A program made the translations under genes and the position numbers. Below, piece after piece: positions 1 through 8,787 of a stretch of 64,000 nt of DNA (position 1 is its first letter; the number at the start of each line of letters is the position of its first letter). The DNA lies in the NCBI GenBank assembly GCA_044223995.1, contig JBGALE010000010.1, positions 77,540-141,539 on the forward strand, written 5' to 3'. The notes beneath the pieces are model-generated. The model was not told where the DNA came from and did no database searches. It saw only the letters and a program-made list of their open reading frames with translations. The stretch is from JACMLD01 sp044223995. Lineage in GTDB: Bacteria; Bacteroidota; Bacteroidia; Chitinophagales; Chitinophagaceae.

Positions 1-209
1 AAACTTCCGAAAAGGGAATTGGTATTGGTGTAGAAACAGGTTATGCAAAGGCGAAAGGGAAACCGGTTATCTACCTGCGCAATATTGCCGCAGCACATTC
101 TACGACTGTGTCGGGCGCCAGTGATTACCAGGTGATATATCATGACATTGTACATTTGCAATCGGAATTGGAGAAAGCATTGTGCAATGCAGGGTTTTCC
201 CACAAATAG
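1..209 (+). CDS. Nucleoside 2-deoxyribosyltransferase-like protein, 3' end only
   Basis: The window opens inside this gene. Sixty-eight codons in the frame beginning at base 3 run to a TAG ending at 209. The visible piece contains GIGVETGYAKAKGKPVIYL, which resembles the nucleoside 2-deoxyribosyltransferase signature (a glutamate in a 'G-x-E-x-G-Y-A' turn followed by a GKPV strand). These enzymes exchange or hydrolyse the N-glycosidic bond of deoxynucleosides, and many relatives act in nucleotide salvage or clean-up. The N-terminal half and any catalytic Asp are outside the window, so the assignment rests on one motif and the small size of the C-terminal piece. A general nucleotide-binding Rossmann-like protein cannot be excluded. 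Confidence 0.55.
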   Translation, partial: TSEKGIGIGVETGYAKAKGKPVIYLRNIAAAHSTTVSGASDYQVIYHDIVHLQSELEKALCNAGFSHK

Positions 210-269
210 AGGTCATTGTTGATCTGTCAGAAGAAAGAAAATATATTTACTGTTATTACTAACACGCTT

Positions 270-1082
270 ATGAAAAATTTCATTGCCTTATTTTTACTAA
301 TCACTCTCTCAAGTACAGTTATTTTTGCCCAAAAAGACAATTGGGATATTTATATGGCGAGTTTTGAAAAAGGGCCTGGATCGGTGATAATTAATATGTC
401 CGCAAAAAACTATGCTCCTGTAAAAAATCTTCCTTTTCTGTTGGTCACAGGAGTTACATTCAAACATTGTGACAGTACAGGTTTTCCGCCCCAGGAAGAA
501 TTTGCCACGCTGTATACAATTTCTGATTCAGTTAAGTCTGCTTTGGAAAAAGTTGTCATTGGTACCCAGGTAGCAACTTTTACTTATCAATGCAGGCGAA
601 GAGATTATTACTATGTCCACGATACGACCGGGCTTAGAAATTTACTGGAGAAAGTTTACAACACTTATTTTAAGGATTATGCATATACAAATTCAATAAC
701 GGCAGACACTAAATGGGACAGTTACCTGAATGGTTTATATCCAAGTGAAGTTATCCTGGAATACATGCGAAATGATAAGGTGCTGATGAAACTGACAGAA
801 GCAGGTGACAAACTGGAAAAAACCAGGCAGGTTGATCATTGGATTTATTTTCCGACGGAAAAAGACAGGGACTGCTTTATAAACTATGCAAACAGTCAAC
901 ATTTCAAGGTTGAAAACAAAGAAAAGGCAAACAATGGTATGCGGCCATTTAAATTGCAAATTTCAAGAATCGATAAAGTAGATATAACATCTATTTCGAA
1001 TCTCACTATTGTACTCAGAAAAGAAGCGGTAAAATGCAACGGAGAATATGATGGCTGGGAAACATTTATTATAAAAGATTGA
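270..1082 (+). CDS. Exported DUF695 / RraB-domain protein
   Basis: A 270-residue protein. A longer reading frame opens at 216, but the ATG at 270 is preferred because it starts a clean signal peptide (MKNFIALFLLITLSSTVIFA, cleaved before QKD). Residues about 22-150 resemble DUF695. Residues about 160-270 resemble the RraB family (regulator of ribonuclease activity B), with the typical acidic start and an 'HWIYFPTEKDRDCF' stretch. RraB in enterobacteria binds RNase E in the cytoplasm; here the signal peptide predicts export, so an RNase inhibitor role should not be assumed. DUF695-RraB fusions are familiar in Bacteroidota but their function is unknown. No operon partner is visible: 75 bp separate it from the gene upstream and about 200 bp from queE. 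Confidence 0.7.
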   Translation: MKNFIALFLLITLSSTVIFAQKDNWDIYMASFEKGPGSVIINMSAKNYAPVKNLPFLLVTGVTFKHCDSTGFPPQEEFATLYTISDSVKSALEKVVIGTQVATFTYQCRRRDYYYVHDTTGLRNLLEKVYNTYFKDYAYTNSITADTKWDSYLNGLYPSEVILEYMRNDKVLMKLTEAGDKLEKTRQVDHWIYFPTEKDRDCFINYANSQHFKVENKEKANNGMRPFKLQISRIDKVDITSISNLTIVLRKEAVKCNGEYDGWETFIIKD

Positions 1083-1283
1083 GCCATAAGAAAGTTTAAG
1101 GCTAATCTTACATTATATAGGCTCGAAATCAGCGATTGCCCAAAAAAAGTATTGGAGGAATTAACAACTGGACTTTAGAATAATCAATAAGCGTTTGTTA
1201 AAAAATAAATGTATTATCCGTTTTGATTTTTGAACTTTGAATTTTTACTTCCATTTCCCGTTCTTTCCCGATCTTTGCGGCTC

Positions 1284-1904
1284 ATGATAAACACAGCCAC
1301 CAGCATCGTTACATTGCCAGTAATGGAATCTTTTTATACACTCCAGGGAGAAGGGTTTCACCAGGGACGTGCCGCCTATTTCATTCGTTTGGGCGGATGC
1401 GATGTGGGATGTGTTTGGTGCGATGTAAAGGAAAGCTGGGATGCTTCAAAACATCCGCAGCAAACTACCGACCAGATTGTATCGGAAGCAAGTCGTTTCC
1501 CTGGAAGGCTGGCAGTAATCACCGGCGGAGAACCACTGATGCACCAACTGGATGAGTTGACCACTTCCCTTCAGCTTGCAGGCTTTGAAACCAATATAGA
1601 AACATCCGGTTCGCACCCGCTCAGTGGCCATTGGGACTGGATATGTTTATCTCCCAAAAAATTCAAGGCGCCGCTTCCTGAAATAGTTCCTGTTGCCAAT
1701 GAATTAAAGGTTGTCATCTTTAATAAAAGCGATTTTGCCTGGGCAGAAAAATATGCTGCTGCCGTTTCTCCTTCCTGTAAACTGTACCTGCAACCGGAAT
1801 GGGACAAATCGGCCATTGTGACACCTATGATTATTGATTATATAAAGGCACACCCCCAATGGGAACTGAGCCTGCAGGTGCACAAGTATATTAACGTTCC
1901 TTAA
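1284..1904 (+). CDS. queE: 7-carboxy-7-deazaguanine synthase
   Basis: A radical-SAM enzyme of 206 residues that contracts 6-carboxy-tetrahydropterin to 7-carboxy-7-deazaguanine, on the path to preQ0 and queuosine. The cluster-binding cysteines sit in CDVGCVWC (about residues 39-46, C-x3-C-x2-C spacing). Upstream is the substrate-contacting FYTLQGEG segment, downstream ITGGEP, and the length fits the family. The frame is open from 1230. ATG 1284 was chosen because a promoter-like GATCTTTG lies at 1270-1277, which would put the transcript start at or next to this ATG. Its pathway partners QueD and FolE are encoded 42 kb away in this window. Confidence 0.9.
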   Translation: MINTATSIVTLPVMESFYTLQGEGFHQGRAAYFIRLGGCDVGCVWCDVKESWDASKHPQQTTDQIVSEASRFPGRLAVITGGEPLMHQLDELTTSLQLAGFETNIETSGSHPLSGHWDWICLSPKKFKAPLPEIVPVANELKVVIFNKSDFAWAEKYAAAVSPSCKLYLQPEWDKSAIVTPMIIDYIKAHPQWELSLQVHKYINVP

Positions 1905-1989
1905 AATTATCAGTTGCTATATTTACAGGAATATTAAAAGAATAAATATCGGTTCGCAACGTTTACATTGTCATGTTTACCATAATTCC

Positions 1990-3900
1990 ATGAAGTATAT
2001 CTGTACCATATTCATCCTTATTATATCTGTAACAGTCTCCGCACAGTATTACGATCCAATGAAAGTAAACAAGAAAGCGGTTAAATTATACAATGAAGCA
2101 TCCGAACTGATTTCAGACGGCAAATTAAAAGAAAGCATCGCCCTGCTGCAGGATGCAGTCAAAATTGATCCCAAATACCTGGATGCATACATTTCAATGG
2201 GCGGTATGTACAGTGAGTTAAAAAACTATGATGCCTCCATTGCCAGTTATGAAAAGGGGCGCGCCATCGATTCTTTGTATTTTAAGGAATACAACCTGTC
2301 CTATTCCATCAGCCTCGCGGGTACCGGTTCTTTTGACAAAGCATTGAATGCGATTGAATCTTTCCTGTCCATCCCAGACTTGAGCGAATCCAGTTTGCGT
2401 TTCGCCTATTACAGGAAAAAATGTTACCAGTTTGCACTGGATTATAAAAAAAACAACAGTGACAGCAGTTATCATTTCGAACCAAAGAACCTGGGCGATA
2501 GTGTCAACTCCCGTTTCTCAGAGTATTTTCCTGCCCTCACTATTGATGGCGGCCATTTGATTTTCACCCGGAAAGTCAATGGCATGAATGAAGATTTCTA
2601 CGAAACTTTCAAGAAGGACAGCGTTTGGAGCGAAGCAAAGGCACTGGAAGGAAATATCAACACCAATTTCAACGAAGGCGCACAAAATATATCACAGGAC
2701 GGACAATGGCTGATATTTACTGGTTGTAATTTCCCGGAAGGATACGGAAGTTGCGATTTGTATATTTCTTACCTGACATCAGATGGATGGAGTGTGCCGG
2801 AGAATATGGGAAATAAGATCAATACTGATGCCTGGGAATCTTCTGCTTCATTGTCGCCTGATAAACGCGATTTGTATTTCGCCAGCAACCGCCCCGGTGG
2901 TTTTGGGGGCAGCGATATTTATGTGAGCCATCACCTGCCGAATGGAAGATGGAGCGAACCCGAAAACCTTGGCCCATCAGTAAACACAGCCGGTGAAGAA
3001 AGAAGCCCCTTTATCCACGCCGACAACCAAACATTGTATTTTACCAGCAATGGACAACCGGGTTATGGTGGTGACGATCTTTTTTTAGTCAGAAAAGAAG
3101 CGAAGGGAAAATGGAGTGCTGCGCACAACCTCGGCTATCCGATTAATACCATCGAAAATGAAGGCAGCCTTGTAATCACTGCAGACGGATCAACAGCTTA
3201 CTATGCCAGCGACAGAAGTGACAGCCGTGGTGGATTGGATTTATATACATTCGAACTGCGCAACGATGTGCGGCCGGTTAAAACTCTTTGGGTAAAGGGA
3301 AAAGTGTTTGACAAGAAAACAAAGAACGGGCTCCCCTCTGCTGTGGAACTGACCGACCTGGAAACAAAGGAAATCATCTCGCGGGTACAAACAGACGAAA
3401 CCGGCAATTACCTGATCACTTTACCTGTTGGAAAAGATTATGCATTTAATGTGAACCGCAAAGGCTATCTCTTCTTCTCTGATAATTTCCCGCTGAGTCA
3501 AAAATCACCCGACTCTACCTACAACATCGATATACCATTGCAGCCACTGGAAGTAAATGCTGCGATTGTGCTGCGCAATATTTTCTTTGATACAAAAAAA
3601 TATGAACTCAAACCGGAATCACAGGTGGAACTGGACAATGTGGTAAAACTGATGAAGGATAATCCGACATTAAAAATTCAAATCAACGGTCATACGGACA
3701 ATGTAGGTAAACCTGCCGATAATATGACCCTTTCAGACAACCGCGCAAAAGCTGTTGTAGAATATATAACTACAAAAGGTGTTGATCCCAAAAGGCTCAG
3801 TTACCAGGGATTTGGCGCCACACAACCCATTGCTGATAACAATACCGAAGAAGGCAGGGCGCAAAACCGCCGCACCGAGTTGAAAGTAATCAGCCAATAA
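1990..3900 (+). CDS. TPR / PD40 propeller / OmpA-type envelope protein, PorE-like
   Basis: A 636-residue exported protein (signal peptide ending VSA-Q at about residue 19). Order of parts: TPR-like helices at about 25-140; a WD40-like PD40 propeller at about 165-430 with repeated 'LYFASNRPGGFGGSD'-type blades; a carboxypeptidase-regulatory-like Ig fold at about 433-510; and a C-terminal OmpA domain at about 525-636 carrying the canonical peptidoglycan-binding elements NGHTDNVG and NRRTEL. This four-part order matches PorE, the peptidoglycan-anchored T9SS component of Porphyromonas gingivalis. Several paralogues with the same layout exist in most Bacteroidota, so T9SS membership is inferred. 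SprA and a PorD-like gene elsewhere in the window fit the idea. Confidence 0.8.
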   Translation: MKYICTIFILIISVTVSAQYYDPMKVNKKAVKLYNEASELISDGKLKESIALLQDAVKIDPKYLDAYISMGGMYSELKNYDASIASYEKGRAIDSLYFKEYNLSYSISLAGTGSFDKALNAIESFLSIPDLSESSLRFAYYRKKCYQFALDYKKNNSDSSYHFEPKNLGDSVNSRFSEYFPALTIDGGHLIFTRKVNGMNEDFYETFKKDSVWSEAKALEGNINTNFNEGAQNISQDGQWLIFTGCNFPEGYGSCDLYISYLTSDGWSVPENMGNKINTDAWESSASLSPDKRDLYFASNRPGGFGGSDIYVSHHLPNGRWSEPENLGPSVNTAGEERSPFIHADNQTLYFTSNGQPGYGGDDLFLVRKEAKGKWSAAHNLGYPINTIENEGSLVITADGSTAYYASDRSDSRGGLDLYTFELRNDVRPVKTLWVKGKVFDKKTKNGLPSAVELTDLETKEIISRVQTDETGNYLITLPVGKDYAFNVNRKGYLFFSDNFPLSQKSPDSTYNIDIPLQPLEVNAAIVLRNIFFDTKKYELKPESQVELDNVVKLMKDNPTLKIQINGHTDNVGKPADNMTLSDNRAKAVVEYITTKGVDPKRLSYQGFGATQPIADNNTEEGRAQNRRTELKVISQ

Positions 3901-3977
3901 TTTCTACATCCCCCGTGTAAAATATTTTTTTACATTCATTGCCTGTTTCGTTTTCAAACAACGATGCTGTTACCCTT

Positions 3978-5081
3978 ATGAATAATGAACTATTGCACCA
4001 GGTGGCTTTGACACTTGTTCCTCAGGTGGGCGCCGTGCATACAAGAACCCTTGTAAAACATTTTGGGAGTGCTGCCGCTATCTTCCATGCAAAAAAGAAG
4101 GAACTCGAATGTATTGAAGGCATCGGCAGCATGCGCGCGGCTGCCATTAAATTGTTCAGTGATTTTGACAAGGCGGAAAAGGAACTGGTCTTCCTGGAAA
4201 AATATAAAATCAAACCGCTTTTTTTAACCGACCCCGGCTACCCGCAACGATTGCTGCAGTGTTACGACCCGCCATCACTTTTATATTATCGCGGTACAGC
4301 ATCCCTGAATGCAGGGAGGATAATTGCCATTGTTGGCACACGAAGTAAAACCGACTACGGAAAACAACAAACAGAAAAATTTGTGGACGGGTTGGCACAG
4401 CACGGTGTAACCATCGTCAGCGGGCTGGCATTGGGCATTGATGCGGTGGCACATAAAGCGGCGGTAAAAAATAAATTACCAACCATCGGTGTGGTGGCAC
4501 ATGGACTGGATACCATTTATCCAACGGAACACAATACGCTTGCAAGAGAAATGATAAAAGAAGGCGGCGGCATTTTATCCGAATTTCGAATGGAAACCAA
4601 ACCCGATAAACACAATTTCCCCATAAGAAACCGTATTGTGGCTGGTATGTGCGATGTATTGCTTGTTGCAGAAACAGACATAAAAGGCGGCAGTATGATT
4701 ACAGCAGAACTGGCATTTGGATACAACAAGGATATTTTTGCGATACCAGGAAAAAATACGGATAAGAAAAGTATGGGGTGCAATCACTTAATCAGGCAAA
4801 ACAAGGCAATGATTGCAACCGGCCCGGAGCATTTACTGGAATACATGGGCTGGGTACAGCATGCACCGTTAAAAAAGAAAAAACAAAGAGAGCTCTTTGT
4901 TAACCTGACTGCGGATGAAGAAAAAATAATAAACGTTTTACAGCAGAAAAACAATCTTCACATCGATGAATTACATATCAACAGCGGCCTGAACAGCAGC
5001 GCGGCGGCAGCCGCCATATTAAATCTTGAATTGCAACAGATCATTTGTTCGCTGCCCGGGAAATTATACCAATTACTTTGA
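3978..5081 (+). CDS. dprA: DNA-processing protein A
   Basis: DprA/Smf binds incoming single-stranded DNA during transformation and loads RecA. The protein has an N-terminal helix-hairpin-helix-like segment (IEGIGSMRAAA), the Rossmann-like core with IAIVGTRSKTDYG, VSGLALGIDAVAH and FPIRNRIVAG, and a C-terminal winged-helix (DML1-like) domain after about residue 300. The length is 367 residues from ATG 3978. The frame is open from 3939, but the extra 13 residues are not family-like, and MNNELLHQVAL starts the usual N-terminus. It follows the PorE-like gene by 77 bp and precedes guaB on the same strand. Confidence 0.93.
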   Translation: MNNELLHQVALTLVPQVGAVHTRTLVKHFGSAAAIFHAKKKELECIEGIGSMRAAAIKLFSDFDKAEKELVFLEKYKIKPLFLTDPGYPQRLLQCYDPPSLLYYRGTASLNAGRIIAIVGTRSKTDYGKQQTEKFVDGLAQHGVTIVSGLALGIDAVAHKAAVKNKLPTIGVVAHGLDTIYPTEHNTLAREMIKEGGGILSEFRMETKPDKHNFPIRNRIVAGMCDVLLVAETDIKGGSMITAELAFGYNKDIFAIPGKNTDKKSMGCNHLIRQNKAMIATGPEHLLEYMGWVQHAPLKKKKQRELFVNLTADEEKIINVLQQKNNLHIDELHINSGLNSSAAAAAILNLELQQIICSLPGKLYQLL

Positions 5082-5159
5082 CAAGCACAGTGGGGGCGCT
5101 TTTGTTAAACCTCCAAAATCCGCCACCAGCAATCGTTTCGTGTGATTTGGAAAATATTA

Positions 5160-5192
5160 TTTGGAAGCAATTTGCCTGCTGCACTATCTTTG
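5160..5192 (+). promoter_or_regulatory. Bacteroidota-type promoter of guaB
   Basis: TTTG at 5160-5163, a 21-base spacer, then TATCTTTG at 5185-5192. Both boxes match the Bacteroidota primary sigma consensus (TTTG near -33, TAnnTTTG near -7). The guaB ATG begins only 4 bases after the -7 box, so the transcript probably starts at or next to the start codon and has little or no leader. Confidence 0.7.
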
Positions 5193-5195
5193 CAC

Positions 5196-6725
5196 ATGGC
5201 AAGAATAAATACCCCGCGTCTTACTGGTTCTGCCAGTAAGTCTTCCATCAAAGCGACTATCAGCAAAAAATTTTTCGGTGAAGGATTAACGTTCGACGAC
5301 GTGCTTTTAATGCCTGCGTATTCACAGGTATTGCCCCGTGAAGTAAACATACAAACGCGTCTTACCAAAGAAATTTCACTCAATATCCCGATGTTATCAT
5401 CCGCTATGGATACGGTAACCGAGGCGACGCTGGCTATTGCGCTGGCACGCGAAGGTGGTATCGGCATCCTTCATAAAAACATGAGCATCGAACAACAGGC
5501 AGAACAGGTACGAAAAGTGAAAAGAAGTGAAAGCGGGATGATCATCGACCCGATTACCCTGCAGATTGATGCCACTATTGGAGACGCATTGCGCCTGATG
5601 AAGGAAAATAAAATTGGCGGTATCCCCATTGTCGATACAAACAATAAACTGGTCGGCATTCTTACCAACCGTGATTTACGTTTTGAAGGCAATAAAAAAC
5701 GTAAGGTGCAGGAAGTGATGACAAATGAAAATTTAATTGTTGCACCGGAAGGAACTGATTTAAAGAAAGCCGAAAAAATATTACGCTCTTATAAAATTGA
5801 AAAATTACCCGTCGTAAAAAAAGACAATACGCTGGTGGGTTTGATTACTTACCGCGATATTCTCCAATTACACAGTCATCCCGATGCAGTAAAAGACAGG
5901 TATGGCCGCTTGCTTGTCGGTGCTGCGCTGGGTATTACAAAAGACATGCTGGACCGTGCGGCTGCTTTACAGCAAATTGGTGTTGATGTGGTTTGTCTCG
6001 ATAGTGCGCATGGGCATAGCCGTGGTGTGATTGATGCGCTGAAAAATGTCAAAAAGAATTTTAAGAAACTGCAGGTAATCGCAGGCAATGTTGGTACGGG
6101 CACTGGTGCAAAAGCACTGGCAGAAGCAGGCGCCGATGCGGTTAAAGTGGGTATTGGGCCGGGCTCTATTTGCACAACACGTATTGTTGCGGGTGCAGGT
6201 GTGCCACAGGTAACGGCCATTATGGAAGCGTATGATGCATTGAAACAAACCGGTGTCCCTTTAATTGCGGATGGTGGTATACGTTATACCGGCGATATGG
6301 TAAAAGCATTGGCAGCCGGTGCCGATACGGTGATGATGGGAAGTGTATTTGCAGGCGTGGAGGAAAGTCCCGGTGAAACCATCATCTACGAAGGAAGAAA
6401 GTTTAAGGAATACCGCGGAATGGGTTCCATTGGCGCCATGTCGCAGGGAAGCAGCGACCGTTATTTCCAGGATGTGGAAGATGATTTGAAGAAATTAGTA
6501 CCCGAAGGAATTGAAGGCAGGGTGGCATATAAAGGAAACCTGAAGGAAGTAGTAACGCAATATGTAGGTGGCCTGCGGGCAGGGATGGGATATTGCGGCG
6601 CCAAAAACCTCGCATTGCTGAAAAGCGATGCGCAATTTATACAGATAACCAATGCGGGCATGCGCGAGAGTCATGCACATGATATAGAAATTACCAAGGA
6701 AGCACCCAATTATACGAGGAAATAA
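5196..6725 (+). CDS. guaB: Inosine-5'-monophosphate dehydrogenase
   Basis: Converts IMP to XMP with NAD+, the committed step of GMP synthesis. It is a 509-residue protein with the TIM barrel split by two CBS domains (about residues 120-240). The catalytic loop GSICTTRIV carries the active cysteine; GVGTGTGAKA-type phosphate loops and the flap YRGMGSIGAM are present. ATG 5196 was preferred over the in-frame start at 5142 because a strong promoter occupies 5160-5192, making the upstream codons untranscribed. The extra 20-odd residues before KFFGEGLTFDDV are common in this phylum. Confidence 0.95.
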   Translation: MARINTPRLTGSASKSSIKATISKKFFGEGLTFDDVLLMPAYSQVLPREVNIQTRLTKEISLNIPMLSSAMDTVTEATLAIALAREGGIGILHKNMSIEQQAEQVRKVKRSESGMIIDPITLQIDATIGDALRLMKENKIGGIPIVDTNNKLVGILTNRDLRFEGNKKRKVQEVMTNENLIVAPEGTDLKKAEKILRSYKIEKLPVVKKDNTLVGLITYRDILQLHSHPDAVKDRYGRLLVGAALGITKDMLDRAAALQQIGVDVVCLDSAHGHSRGVIDALKNVKKNFKKLQVIAGNVGTGTGAKALAEAGADAVKVGIGPGSICTTRIVAGAGVPQVTAIMEAYDALKQTGVPLIADGGIRYTGDMVKALAAGADTVMMGSVFAGVEESPGETIIYEGRKFKEYRGMGSIGAMSQGSSDRYFQDVEDDLKKLVPEGIEGRVAYKGNLKEVVTQYVGGLRAGMGYCGAKNLALLKSDAQFIQITNAGMRESHAHDIEITKEAPNYTRK

Positions 6726-6808
6726 TATTTGCAATCTATTAATATTGCCGGAGTAGTTGTATGCCTCCCGCTATTGGATTTTTTCCGAACTTGTAATAAA
6801 TTTCCTGC

Positions 6809-7966
6809 TTGAAAAAATTACTGTTTGGATTATTGTTGCTGTTACTGCAACAATATGCATTTTCCCAGCAAGATTCCTGTCACCTGCGTATAAGCCTTCT
6901 TACCTGTACGCCGGGTGATGAATTGTATTCTACTTTTGGTCATAGTGCACTCCGTGTTACCGACAGCACATCGGCTATTGATATCATTTATAACTACGGC
7001 ACATTCGATTTTGATGACCCCAATTTTTATATCAAATTCGGGCAGGGCAATATGATGTATTTTGTTTCTGTGGCGCCATTCCAGGAGTTTGTGAAAGAGT
7101 ACCAGTATTTCAAACGGGGCATTACCGAACAGGAGCTGAATCTTAGTTGTACGGAAAAAACACAACTGGCCGGAGCACTGCGTACCAATGCGCTCGAGCA
7201 AAACAAATTTTATCTCTACCAGTTCTTGTACGACAACTGTTCTTCCCGTTTGCGTGATATCGTCAACAGTCATACCAGTTCACCACTTGCGTTTAAAAAT
7301 ATACTTCCGGGAAAACCAGTCACCTTTCGCAACCTGATACATGAATACCTTGATAAGGGACATGAGTCCTGGAGCAAATTGGGTATTGATATTTTACTGG
7401 GCAGCAATCTGGACATCCCCGTAAAAAATGAGCAGGCAATGTTCCTGCCGGATTACCTGATGATGGGATTTGACAGCGCTTCCAGAAGCAGTCAGCCATT
7501 GGTGGGAAATAAAGCCGTCATACTTCCTGCTGAAAACAACAGCAATAAAGATGGGGATATGCCGCCGTTTTTGATCTTTAGTATCCTATGTATTGCACTT
7601 GCATTACTGAGTTTTTCCACATCAAAACCGATCTCATTCTTTTTTAATGTGTTTGATTTTTTATTCTTTTTCATTACTGGTTTATTAGGCGTACTGCTGG
7701 TCGTGATGTGGATAGGAAGAGTTGATACGGTATGCAGCAATAACTTTAATATTCTTTGGGCGCTCCCCTCCCATGCAGCGATGGCCTTTTTTATCAATAA
7801 GAAGAAAAGCTGGGTTAAAAAATACTGGCTGCTGTGTGCCCTCCTGCAAATAGTATTGTTACTCACCTGGAAATGGCTGCCGCAGGAAATGAATAACGCC
7901 CTTTTACCAATTGTTGCACTATTATTGCTGCGTTTGTGGATGCGTTATAAAAAAGTACCCGCATGA
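6809..7966 (+). CDS. DUF4105 (Lnb-type lipoprotein N-acyltransferase) membrane protein, TTG start
   Basis: A 385-residue envelope protein. It starts at a TTG codon directly followed by a signal peptide (MKKLLFGLLLLLLQQYAFSQ), and no ATG is available nearby. The N-terminal half is DUF4105, with the conserved His in STFGHSALRV (about residue 45) and Cys in YDNCSSRLRD (about residue 144), a cysteine-peptidase-like pair. After about residue 250 come several hydrophobic helices. DUF4105 has been linked to Lnb, which adds the third acyl chain to lipoproteins in Bacteroides. That activity is inferred here. The stop codon overlaps the next gene (ATGA), so the two are translationally coupled. Confidence 0.8.
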   Translation: MKKLLFGLLLLLLQQYAFSQQDSCHLRISLLTCTPGDELYSTFGHSALRVTDSTSAIDIIYNYGTFDFDDPNFYIKFGQGNMMYFVSVAPFQEFVKEYQYFKRGITEQELNLSCTEKTQLAGALRTNALEQNKFYLYQFLYDNCSSRLRDIVNSHTSSPLAFKNILPGKPVTFRNLIHEYLDKGHESWSKLGIDILLGSNLDIPVKNEQAMFLPDYLMMGFDSASRSSQPLVGNKAVILPAENNSNKDGDMPPFLIFSILCIALALLSFSTSKPISFFFNVFDFLFFFITGLLGVLLVVMWIGRVDTVCSNNFNILWALPSHAAMAFFINKKKSWVKKYWLLCALLQIVLLLTWKWLPQEMNNALLPIVALLLLRLWMRYKKVPA

Positions 7967-8772
7967 ATAATGACAAGCAAGTACTTGTTGGCAATACCAA
8001 CATTCATTACCGTGTACTGGGAGCGGGTAAACCGGTAATGCTGGTACACGGATTTGGTGAAGACAGCGATGTATGGAAATACCAGGCCGAAGCCCTTTCA
8101 CCATTTTACAGGCTTATTATCCCTGATTTGCCCGGTAGTGGCCGTTCACCATTTGATGCTGCCAACGATTCCATGGAAAAAATTGCTGCACAGTTAAAAG
8201 CTATACTGGATCATGAAAAAGTTGACGAAACAATCATGATTGGGCATAGCATGGGCGGCTATGTCACATTAGCTTTTGCAGCGCTGTATCCTGAACGCCT
8301 GCTGGCTTTCGGTCTTTTTCATTCTACTGCCTATCCAGACAGCGACGAAAAGAAGGGAGTAAGGCAACGTGGAATCGAATTCATTCGTACACATGGCAGT
8401 AAGGCATTCCTCGGGCAATCAATACCCAACCTTTTCAGTGAAAATTTCCGTACCTCAAATGCCGGTACCGTACAGGCAATGGTAACGCAATACGAAGGTT
8501 TTGAACCTGCTGCACTGATTCAATATTATGAAATAATGATAGCAAGAAAGGACAGGACGGATATATTAAAAACATTTACAAAACCTGTATCATTTATCAT
8601 TGGAAAATACGATACAGCAGTGCCTGCAGAACAGGTGCTGCAACAGTGCCACCTGCCGCAAATATCGTACATTCACTTTCTTGAAAACAGCGGCCACATG
8701 GGGATGTGGGAAGAAACCGGGGCGGCAAATGAAGCATTGAAAACATTTTTGGACAACGTATACGTTAACTGA
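7963..8772 (+). CDS. Alpha/beta hydrolase
   Basis: A 269-residue cytoplasmic alpha/beta-hydrolase-fold enzyme. The nucleophile elbow is GHSMGG (Ser about 96). The oxyanion-side LVHGFGE sits near residue 28, the acid Asp is probably in GKYDTAVP and the catalytic His in NSGHMG near residue 245. No signal peptide is present. The start ATG overlaps the stop of the DUF4105 gene by 4 bases, suggesting a two-gene operon. The substrate cannot be told from sequence; ester hydrolase or haloperoxidase-like relatives are the nearest types. Confidence 0.88.
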   Translation: MNNDKQVLVGNTNIHYRVLGAGKPVMLVHGFGEDSDVWKYQAEALSPFYRLIIPDLPGSGRSPFDAANDSMEKIAAQLKAILDHEKVDETIMIGHSMGGYVTLAFAALYPERLLAFGLFHSTAYPDSDEKKGVRQRGIEFIRTHGSKAFLGQSIPNLFSENFRTSNAGTVQAMVTQYEGFEPAALIQYYEIMIARKDRTDILKTFTKPVSFIIGKYDTAVPAEQVLQQCHLPQISYIHFLENSGHMGMWEETGAANEALKTFLDNVYVN

Positions 8773-8787
8773 TCCGGATCCAGGTGC

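Noticed and set aside
1083..1130. GAGCC/GGCTC inverted repeat after the DUF695 gene
   Set aside because: The arms are about 40 bases apart and no T run follows; chance is likely.
6726..6808. GCAAT/ATTGC inverted repeat after guaB as a terminator
   Set aside because: Only 5 bp of stem and no T run.
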